A stretch of 64,000 nt of DNA from Typhlomys cinereus (lineage: Eukaryota; Chordata; Mammalia; Rodentia; Platacanthomyidae), in assembly GCA_023101885.1 (NCBI GenBank), contig JALPQD010000004.1, forward strand, positions 17,264,688 to 17,328,687, read 5' to 3'. How positions within the stretch are numbered: the stretch's first letter is position 1; the number at the start of each line of letters is the position of its first letter. The translations under genes were made by a program, and so were the position numbers. Of the stretch, positions 55,396-64,000 are shown piece by piece. The notes beneath the pieces were generated by a model. That model saw nothing but the letters and a program-made list of their open reading frames with translations, ran no database searches and was not told the DNA's origin.

Positions 55396-56460
55396 TGCCC
55401 AAGTCAAAGTGCAAATCCATGAGAAACAAAAACCAAGGAAAACAAATCTCCCACTGAAACAATTAACCCCATAATGACAGATTTCAAGCAGAACAAATTC
55501 ACAGAAAATAGCCAAGAAAGCCAGACCCAAGATAACAACTTCCAAACCATTATCATTATCATGATCAATACTATAAAAGAGGAAATCCAGGAGGAGTTAA
55601 ATAACCACATTAACCACTTTGAACAGGAACACAACAGACACTTGGAAGAGTTGAGAAAAACAGTGCAAGAAACAAAAATAGGCATAGAGCAGTTAAAACA
55701 ATCTCAAGCAGAGTTTAAAATTGAACTAAGAGACAAGTTATCTTCAACACAGAACTCAAAGGAGAGTTTTATTAGCAGAACTAATGAAGCAGAAAATAGA
55801 ATTTCAGATCTTAAAGACAAGGTGGAAGAATTAACTAGCTCAAAGAAAGAGGTTGTTAAAGTCAAAAAGATACTTGAGAGAAATACTCAAGAGTTATGGA
55901 ACACCCTGAAGAAGTATAACATATACATTCATGGAATACCAGAACAAGAATACCAAAATACCACACCTGATGAAATTTTTCAAGTTATCATCAAGGAAAA
56001 CTTTCCTCATCTAAAGGAGGAGAAGCCCATCCAAATACAAGAGGCATTCCACACCCCAAACAGATATGACCAAAATAGAAAATTGCCACAGCAAGTAATA
56101 GTCAAAAAAGTCCATATTCAAGACAAAGAAATGGTGTTGAAAGCTTCAAGGGAAAAAAAAAACAAGTCACTCTTAAAAGTAAACCTATTAAAATAATGAA
56201 TGACTTTTCAATAGAAACAGTAAAAGCAAGAAGAGCTTGGAGAAACGAACTTCAAGTATTGAATGAGCCCAAATGTCAACCAGGCTGATATACCCAGCAA
56301 AACTATCTGTCATGATCAACGGGGAAAGAAAAGTTTTCCAGCACAAAGACAACTTGAAGATTTACATGTCTACCAAACCAAGCCTTCAAAAATGCTAGAA
56401 ATGATACTCAAGCTTGAAGAAAAAAACAAGCATATCCAGGAGAACAGAAGGGAAGTATAA
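55396..56460 (+). pseudogene. L1 ORF1 (RNA-binding chaperone), frameshifted
   Basis: ORF1p forms trimers through a coiled coil and binds L1 RNA in the cytoplasmic ribonucleoprotein. The likely start is the ATG at 55396; frame is lost near 55430-55460, and the longest open part is 55474-56196 (240 codons). That part has a long heptad-rich coiled-coil region (about residues 15-145 of the fragment: EEIQEELNNHINHFEQEHNR and onward), then the RNA-recognition-type part (KKYNIYIHGIPEQEY) and the start of the C-terminal domain (LPQQVIVKKVHIQDKEMVLK). A further shift near an A run at 56152-56162 ends it. The C-terminus continues in other frames to the TAA at 56460 (LEMILKLEEKNK). The total of about 355 codons equals the usual family length. 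Confidence 0.9.
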
Positions 56461-56517
56461 TACCACCAAAACCTAAAAGCCAAATAATACACTTACAAAA
56501 GCCACTAAACATAAAAA

Positions 56518-59500
56518 GTGTCCGGAATTAAAAGTAATTTCTCCATTATAACATTAAATGTCAATGGAATTAACTCACCAATCAAAAGACACAGATTACA
56601 AACTTGGATGAAAATTCACAACCCATCAATCTGCTGCCTTCAGGAAAGGCACATCTTAAAAGTAGAAGGCTGGTCAAAAATTCTGCAAGCTAATGGAACC
56701 AGGAAAATAGGCAGGGGTAGCTATTATGCTATCAGACAAAGTGGACTTCAAACCAAAAAAAAAATCATAAGAGACACAAATGGATACTACATGTTAGTAA
56801 CAAGTACAATTCACCAGGAAGACTTAACAATACCGAACATATGTGCACCTAATATGACCTCTTCCACATTCATTAAGCAAATGCTATAGTGTCTAAAGCA
56901 AGAAATCAACCCCAAAAAAGATAATTCTTGGGGATTTCAATACCGCCCTCTCAACATGGGACAGATCAACAGGTCAAAAACTTAACAGAGACAAATCAGA
57001 ACTTAATCAAACTCTTAGTGAAATGGACTTTACTGATCGATATCTAACTTTTCATCCACACACCAAAGAATACACATTTTTCTCAACAGCACACAGAACT
57101 TTCTCCAAAACAGACCACATATTGGGCCACAAAACAAATCTCCACATATACAGGAAAGTTGAAATTCTAGCCTGTACCCTATCAGACCACCATGGTCTAA
57201 AGCTTGACATCCACAACACAACAAACAAAAGAAAATATATTAACTCCTGGAAGCTAAATGTTATGATGCTGAATGAGAACTGGATTCAGGAAGAAATTAT
57301 AAAGGAAATTCAAGATTTCCTGGAAGCAAACAGTAAAGAAAATACAATTTATCAAAATCTTTGGGACTCAATGAAAGCTGTCCTAAGAGGTAAGCTCATA
57401 GCTCTTAATGCCTACAACAAAAAAATAGAAACATCACAAATAAATAACTTAACAATGCAGTTGAAAGCTTTAGAGACACAAGAGCAATCTGATCTCAAAA
57501 GCAGTAGAAGATAGGAGATTAGCAAAATCAGGGGAGAAACATCCAAAATTGAGATAAGGAAAACGATACAGAGAATCAACCAGTCAAAAAGCTGGTTATT
57601 TGAAAAAATCAATAAGATTGATACACCCCTAGGTATATTAACCAAAAACAAGAGAGAGGAAACCCAGTTTAATGAAATTAAAAATGAAAATTTCTAATCA
57701 GGAGTTATCACTACTGATACACAAAAAGATGCAGAGAATTATAATGTCATATTTCAAAAACTTATAATCTTTGAAATTCGATAATACAAAAGAAATAGAT
57801 GAATTACCTAAATTGAATCAGGAAGTCTTGAATTATTTAAATAGTCCTATAACATATGAGGAAATCAATGAAGTAATCTCGAATCTTCTCACCAAAAAAT
57901 GTCCTGGACCAATTGGATTCAGCACAGAGTTCTACCAGACATTTAAGGAAAAAATACTCCCTAAACTGTTCCAACAAATAGCAAAGGAAGGAACACTACC
58001 AAACTCTTTCTATAAAGCTAATATCATTTTAATCTCAAAACCTAATAAAGACACACTTAAAAATGAAAACTATAGGCCAATCTCTCTGATGAACATAGAT
58101 GTAAAGATTCTCAACAAAGTCTTAACAAATCAAATTCAAAAACATATCAAAAAGATCATTCACAGTGATGAAGTAAGCTTTATCCCAGGCACACAGGGTT
58201 GGTTCAACATACACAAATCAATAAATGTAATTTACCATATAAACCAATCCAAAATCCAAGACCACATTTTACTCTCGATAGATGCTTTTGACAAGATCCA
58301 ACAGTCTTTTATGATTAAAACCCTAGAGACAGTTGGAATGCAATATAATAATTGAATATAATTGGAATAGTTGGAATATAATATAATAATAATAAAACAG
58401 TATACAACAAGCCAACAGCAAGGATTACACTCAATGGGGAAAAATTTGAAGCATTCCTGCTTTGATCAGGAGCAAGACAAGGCTGTCCACTCTCACCACT
58501 TCTATTCATCATTGTACTTGAAGTCTTAGCTAGAGCCATAAGACAAGAAAGGGAGATAAAATGGATTCAAATCAGCAAGGAAGAAGTCAAGTTATCTCTA
58601 TTTGCAGATGACATGATCGTATATCTGAGTGATTCCAAAAACTCCACCAGGAAACTCCTAGAATTAATACAGAAATTCAGCAGGGTGACAAGATACAAAT
58701 AAACACACAAAATTCAGTGGCCTTCCTCTATGCCCAGGATGAAAGAAGTGAAAAAGCCCTAAGAAAAACAATCCCATTTATTATAGCCCCTAAAAAATGA
58801 AATACCTTGTTATGAACCTAACCAAGGAAGTAAGACACCTTTACAACAAAAACTTTAAAACCCTAAGATAAGAAATTACAGAAGACACCAGAAGGTGGAA
58901 AGACCTCCCATGTCCGTGGATTGGCAGAATCAATATCATAAAATTGACCATCCTACCAAAGGCAATATACAGATTCAGTGCTATACCAATCAAAATCCCA
59001 AAGCAATTCTTTAAAGAAATTGACCAAACAATCTCAAAATTCATATGGAAGCACAAAGATCCAGGATAGCAAAAACAATCCTGAGTAACAAAAACACTGC
59101 TAGAGGTATCACCATACCAAACCTTAGTCTATATTACAAATCCATAGTTGTAAAAACAGCCTGGTATTGGCTCCAAAATAGACACACAGATCAATGGATA
59201 AGAGTTGAAGACCCAGATATAAGCCCACACAATTACAACCATTTGTTCTTTGACAAAGGGATTCAAAAACTCCAATGGAAAAAAAACAACATCTTCAACA
59301 AATGGTGCTGACAAAACTGGATGTCCACATGCAAAAGATTAAAACTGTACCCATACTTGTCACCATGTACAAGACTTAATTCCAAATGGATGAAGGACCT
59401 CAAATATAAGGCCAGAGACTATAAAAACCTTAGTTGAAAGGGTAGGGAACTCCCTGGAGCTAGGCCGACAGGTCCTAAACGGAAATCCAATGGCACAGTC

Positions 59501-60280
59501 ACTACAACCAACACTCAACAGGTGGGATCTTATGAAATTAAAGAGCTTCTTCTCAGATAAAGAGATTGTAACCCACAGAATGGGAGAAAATCTTCACTAA
59601 CCTCATGTCTGATAGAGCTCTATTACCCAGAGTGCACAAAGAACTTAGAAAACTAAACACCAAGGAAACATATGGCCCAATTAAAAAATGGGCCTTGGAA
59701 CTCAAAAAAAACTTTACTAGGACGAAATTGAAATGTCTAACAAATATCTTAAAAAATGCTCCACTTCCTTAGCCATCAGGGAAATATAAATCAACACCTC
59801 CCTGAGATCTCACTCCGGTCAGGTTAGCAAAAATCCACAATACAAAACAACAACAAATGCTGGAGAGGATGTGGCAAGAAGGGAAATCTCCTATATTTCT
59901 GATGGGAATGCAGGATTATACAACCACTCTGGCAAGCAGTCTGGCGATTCTTAAAAAAGTTAAAGATTGAAATGCCATATGACCCTGCTATTCCACTTCT
60001 GGGAATAATCCCTCATACAGCAAAAATTCACCTCAATGGCACAAGCACGACCATGTTCATAGCAGCACTGTTTACAATAGCAAAGTCATGGAATCAACAC
60101 AAATGCCCAACAGTTGATGAGTGGATAAGGAAAATGTGGTACATTTATATAATGGAATACTTTTCAGCCATCAAAAATGATGAATTAATGAAATTTGCCA
60201 GGAAATGGATGAAGTTAGAAAAAGTTATACTGAGTGAAGTATCCCAGACACAGAAAATTAAGTGCCTATGTACTTCCTAA
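56518..60280 (+). pseudogene. L1 ORF2 (endonuclease and reverse transcriptase), broken
   Basis: ORF2p nicks target DNA and reverse-transcribes L1 RNA. About 1,254 codons are spanned, close to the usual ~1,275. The start codon position now reads GTG. The endonuclease part (56518-57240) shows TLNVNGINSP with its Asn, CCLQERH with its Glu, GDFNT at about 56930, TFSKTDHILGH with its Asp, and LSDHHG with the Asp-His pair. The catalytic Tyr of NIYAPN is Cys here (NICAPN, about 56840). Reverse transcriptase shows NYRPISLMN (about 58067) and [11 protein letters not shown], which lacks the usual two residues before FDK (about 58270). The active-site FADDM is kept at 58601-58615. The C-terminal region ends at 60280. 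Breaks include stops or shifts near 56889, 57514, 57700, 58355, 58460, 58700 and 58800-59045, and a local AT duplication at 58340-58395. Confidence 0.93.
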
Positions 60281-61266
60281 TAGGTAGATCCTAGTACCAA
60301 ACTCACTTAGTGACATACTCAAAGATAAATCTCTATAATACCTACAGTAATTGCAAACATAATAAACAGGAGGAAGGGGAAGGAGGGCCCCACCAGAAAC
60401 AAAGAATGAGGGGATCATGCTACAGCAGAGAAAATAGGCCACCATTATGTACTGCAAGTAAGTAGTGAGACATCTGGTCACTGGCAACTGAGGGGGTTTG
60501 ATCTCACCAGTCAAGGAGGGCATAGAGACTGGCAGATAGATGGCAACCATCCTGCAAATAGGAAACTGACGCCCCCTCACAACGTCTCCTACTCTTATTC
60601 TATCTACCTTTGAATCTATTCTTATAGTAAGACTCTATTTTAACAGCCTTTTATCTCCACCCATCAGGATGGAGCCAAGGGCAATGCAGGAACAGCAAAA
60701 CTGGAAAAAAAAAACATAATTCAGAACATCAGAGGTCCTACATTAACCACGTGGAAACAGGCCAGCCTAATCTCTTCCCATACTAAAGCTCAGAGAAATA
60801 TGCGGAATAGGGGGCGGTAAGATTGTAGGAGCCTAAAGATGGGGAGGATCAATGATATGCAAGATACTCCACACAAGTTAGGGCCAAAGTAACCATAATA
60901 GGACTTTGCATGACCTGTGCAATGACCGACATAGCATTGACCCCCCCCCAAAGTCTAGCATGGATCACAGGCACTAAGATCTTTAAAAGCAAAGGATTAA
61001 CAGCCACAATAATGTTCCTATACTAAAGGGGAAGAGAAGAAAGGGCTCTAGGCAATGCTACTGAGTCCTTACACCTCGGTAGAGTGAGGGAAGCTTGACA
61101 TTCACACTAAAGAATGCTCCAGGGATGGGGAGGAAGAGGGGGCAATGGGAAAAAGGGAGGGGAAGAAAGGAAGGAGAAAAGGTGGGGAGGGAGCAAGGGA
61201 GGGAGGGAGGGGACTGGGGTACCTATTAAGTTTGTATGAGTGGAAAAAATTAATTAATTAATAAAA
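60281..61266 (+). other. L1 3' UTR and tail
   Basis: About 985 bp without coding potential. A G-rich purine tract (about 61120-61215) precedes 'ttaagtttgtatgagtggaa' and a TTAA/AATAAA tail. The same end is found at 4717, 5705, 8707 (reversed), 19420 (reversed) and 48756. The G-rich tract of the copies (especially 4563-4660) has several runs of four or more G and could form a G-quadruplex, as is known for L1 3' UTRs. Confidence 0.88.
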
Positions 61267-61282
61267 AAGAAGTGAATAAGTT

Positions 61283-61924
61283 TATCAAGGTACTTTCCTA
61301 TGAGTTAATAGAGAAATATGGCATTCGCCATATGGACATACAGTATCTTTTTTTATATTACAGTGTGATATTTAAAGATACATAGCAATTAAATAGGTTC
61401 ACAACCAAAAGCTTTTTGCTTCCACCTGAAATATTGTGTAATTATAAGTTACTTCTCTGTGCTTTCAGTTTGCCCATTTGTACAATTAGCAAAAGAACTA
61501 GCCTTCAATTCCTAAAAGCATTAAATAGTAGTATTATTATTTCATCATAGTTTATGACCAAATATATTTACTTTATCCCTTATACAATTGAAAAGCAGTA
61601 CTCAATTCTTAATGATACTTGATGCATTTATTTTAGGCAGGAAAATCTCTACAAAAGTTAGAAACTGAATATAAAAAGATAGAGGCAATACAAATATAAC
61701 TTTATCTTAGCAAATAGGTAATAACATGGCTATAGCAATGATGAGCCTAGTAATACAGTAATGTACACTCCGAATTCATAAAGTCAGGATTTTATACCAT
61801 AACATTTTCAATAATTTTAATGGAAAGAACATCTTATAGATGAATGAGAAATTTGCCAACGGAATCTAGAAATTCTGAAAAGCTTTAATACCAATAAGAA
61901 TTAATCACTGTCCAGTTGTCCTAG
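61283..61924. other. No recognised feature
   Basis: AT-rich sequence that continues the insertion target of the full-length L1. No repeat recognised. Confidence 0.4.
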
Positions 61925-62330
61925 GATTAATACAATGAATCAGCCATATAGTAAAATAAGAAGATTGTATTCTCTTAACAGTTCTGGATGCCAGATATCC
62001 AAGATCAAGGTGTCATAATGCTCCTGTAAGACACTTTAATGAAGATCCTTGTCATGATTCTCCCAGTCACAGAAGGCACACTGGTGGCTATATTGTTGAA
62101 ATTTCTGCTTCCTTTTCACATGCATGTCCCCTCTATCTGCCTTCTATCTGTTTACAAGGAGATTTGACTGATAAGTTTGATAACTTGGAGTAATTTAGGT
62201 TGATTTCATCTGGAGCATCTTTGATTCATCAGAAAAGATACTTTTTTACAAATAAGATCACATTTACAGAATCTGTGTCCTCAGCCATGAACATAACTTC
62301 TTTAGGAACCATTATTTAACCTACTATAAG
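61925..62330 (-). mobile_element. MLT1-like MaLR LTR, ancient
   Basis: In plus orientation 'ttctggatgccagatatcca', 'agatcaaggtgtcataatgc', 'acaaataagatcacatttac' and 'agaatctgtgtcctcagcca' follow the reverse complement of mammalian-wide MLT1 LTRs in block order, with heavy decay. Confidence 0.5.
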
Positions 62331-62706
62331 TGCTACACATTATTACTCCTTTATGTTGCTGCTGAAACACAGCTCAAAGTCAAGCAACTTAAGGAAGAAA
62401 AGGGAGATTCATTCAGCTTACAGCTCCAGAGGGGAAATACAGTCTTTTGTGGTGGAAATGTTATGGCTGGCTGAGAGAGAATGGAGGAGGCCTAAGTTAC
62501 ATGCATCATCAAAGCAGAATGCTGTGGCATGCAAGCTCAAGAGCAGACTCACTCTCTCAAGTAGGGCAGGGCCAACTAACCTCAAGGCCCACTCTCCGTG
62601 ACTGCCTTCTCCAGTAAAGCTCCATCTCCCAAAGGTGTCATGACTTTCCCAACTAGATGCAAACACATGAGCTTGTGGGGGACAACTCACATTTCACACC
62701 ATGGCA
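62331..62706 (-). mobile_element. ORR1-like MaLR solo LTR
   Basis: In reverse complement it runs from TG ('tgccatggtgtgaaatgtga', 'gttgtcccccacaagctcat') to a CA end, 376 bp. The plus-strand text has 'cagcttacagctccagaggg' and 'gcaaacacatgagcttgtgg', as in the copy at 53293-53666. Frames on both strands are artefacts. Confidence 0.82.
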
Positions 62707-63492
62707 ATTATTTTAACAAAATATTAAAAGTGAGTAAGCCTGCACTTATACTATCATCTACTTCATATGGACCAAGTTTCCTCTTTATATAAACACTGTG
62801 TTGCATATAAGCTATCGGCTAGTCTAAGAGATGCTCAATGAATAGTCAAATACATAGCACACAAAATATACTGTGACCACTTGTGTGGGAGAACAGAAAA
62901 AGGCACTATGAAAAGAGTAACTCTAGACAGATTACTTAGTAATACTAGTCTTAATGCAAGGTTATGCTAAGATTTAAGGAATATGAAGGGACTATGTACC
63001 CAAAGGGCTAGGGCAACAAGGGAAATCACAAAGGGAACAGCTGATGCAAAAGACTTGTAGCAGTAATGAATAAAACAGTTTCAAGAGCTGAGAGCAATCC
63101 ACAGTGTTGGAGGAAACGTGGGAGTGCAGGAGGAAACCCAAGAGATGCACTTAAAGGGAACCAGACTGGAACCAGAGCATAAAGAGACTTAAGAAAACAG
63201 CTATTAGGTTTATAGAACTGGGAAATTTTGAAAACTTCCAAAATAGAAACTTAGGTTTTTAAGGATGGCTTTGTTGCCCAGGCTGAGAAGAAAGTAGATG
63301 GGATCAGGGTGGAAACAGTGGTTGAACAAGAGCCATCGTAGTGGATAAGAAGAGAGACTGGATGGTCAGGGGAGAAGCAGAAGTTGCTTCCATCTCAAGT
63401 ACTTGGCTTGACCAACAGAGTGAATTCAAAAAGCTCAAAGTGAGGTAGAAAACTACAAGACAAGTTAAGATGAGGAATCATTTAGTAAGTCT
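62707..63492. other. No recognised feature
   Basis: Purine-rich, unique-looking sequence; no repeat or exon recognised. Confidence 0.4.
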
Positions 63493-63920
63493 CATGTGTC
63501 AACTGAACTAGGAGCAGATGCAGGTATTTGTTCAGTCTGTCTAGATACTGCCATGAAGGCTTTTTTTTTCATGAGATTAACTTTCAAAGCAATAGATGAT
63601 GAATAAGGCAAAATACCCTCCATCATGTGGTCTGGCCTCATCTCAATCAATGAAAGGTCTTACTATAAAAGAGTAAAGAACAGGAGGATGAGGGAATTCC
63701 ATCTGCAGGTTGCACTCAGATTCGAGATTGAATATCCCTTCAGTTTTTGTCAGTTTCCAGCTACTAAACATACTGACCTGCAAACTACAGTCTTGCCATT
63801 TTCGGGAGGGCAGGTACAGAATGAGAGAGAGAGAAAGAGAGAGAGAAAGAGAAAGAGAGAGAATAGTATGTCTATCACATCTATCCCATTAGTCTGTATC
63901 TCTAGACAACCATGACAAAA
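63493..63920 (+). mobile_element. Ancient LTR-like repeat of the MaLR/ERVL class
   Basis: The text 'catgtgtcaactgaactagg', 'gatactgccatgaaggcttt' and an end 'ctatcacatctatcccatta', 'gtctgtatctctagacaacc' resembles a mammalian-wide interspersed LTR-like repeat that I recognise by its 'gtgtcaact...' start and '...tctctagagaaccctgacta' end, but whose name I do not recall securely. A GA run (63818-63862) interrupts it. Confidence 0.45.
63818..63862 (+). repeat. (GA)n/(GAAAGA)n purine repeat
   Basis: Short GAGA/GAAA tract inside the LTR-like repeat; the Glu/Arg-rich frames there are artefacts. Confidence 0.9.
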
Positions 63921-64000
63921 TTACTTATTCATGATATAATAGAACATGTGTGTACATAAACATGTAGAAGAGACGTGTAGAAAAGATCCCAGATATGAAA

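Larger units (their letters stand above)
54680..61266 (+). mobile_element. Full-length L1 retrotransposon, inactivated
   Basis: The element spans about 6.6 kb: monomer-bearing 5' UTR, ORF1, ORF2, 3' UTR with a G-rich tract, and an A/T-rich tail. It is bounded by a 16 bp target-site duplication with one mismatch (aagaa-a/g-tgaataagtt at 54664-54679 and 61267-61282). Both reading frames have several frameshifts and stops, so it cannot mobilise itself. It serves as the reference for all the other L1 pieces in this window. Regulation, when it was active, would have come from the monomer promoter in the 5' UTR. Confidence 0.95.

Overview
The window is nuclear DNA of a mammal, and almost certainly of a rodent. 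It carries 7SL-derived B1 elements, B4/RSINE1-type composite SINEs, ORR1-type MaLR LTRs, a L1 whose 5' UTR begins with a tandem promoter monomer, and long CA, GAAA and GGAA tracts. The dominant young SINE has a B2-like tRNA-derived head, but its body is unlike the mouse or rat B2 that I know. I therefore suggest a muroid or dipodoid rodent outside mouse and rat; the species is not assigned. I found no convincing host protein-coding exon, no structural RNA gene and no CpG-island promoter. The window reads as intergenic or deep-intronic DNA, and its history is written by transposons.

Layout. 1-3.45 kb is AT-rich DNA without recognisable features. 3.45-6.88 kb is an old L1 3' part, split by a younger L1 with a 5' inversion, which is itself split by a third L1 3' end. 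6.92-9.27 kb is a complete MaLR provirus-like element (LTR, primer-binding site, internal region, LTR) containing a small L1 insertion. 9.87-30.4 kb is a SINE-dense zone holding ten copies of the young SINE, several older relatives, MaLR LTRs, L2 remnants, a rearranged L1 joined to a SINE half, and a ~900 bp GAAA/GGAA purine region split by a SINE.

30.4-46.2 kb is poor in repeats, with only B1, one old SINE, one RSINE1-like copy, an L2 tail and microsatellites. It has no young insertion that I can recognise. 46.2-50.9 kb holds a CA tract with higher-order periodicity, an old SINE and two head-to-tail old L1 parts, one of them carrying a younger L1 insertion. 53.3-54.4 kb holds two MaLR solo LTRs. 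54.68-61.27 kb is a full-length but dead L1 with a 16 bp target-site duplication. 61.9-63.9 kb is a set of LTR fragments.

Nothing here forms an operon or a host pathway. The two L1 reading frames (ORF1p RNA chaperone, ORF2p endonuclease and reverse transcriptase) are the only recognisable coding sequences, and both are broken. The functional link is that L1 machinery presumably mobilised the SINEs and made the target-site duplications listed. Family names rest on remembered consensus sequences, not on a database search, and boundaries without a stated duplication are approximate.
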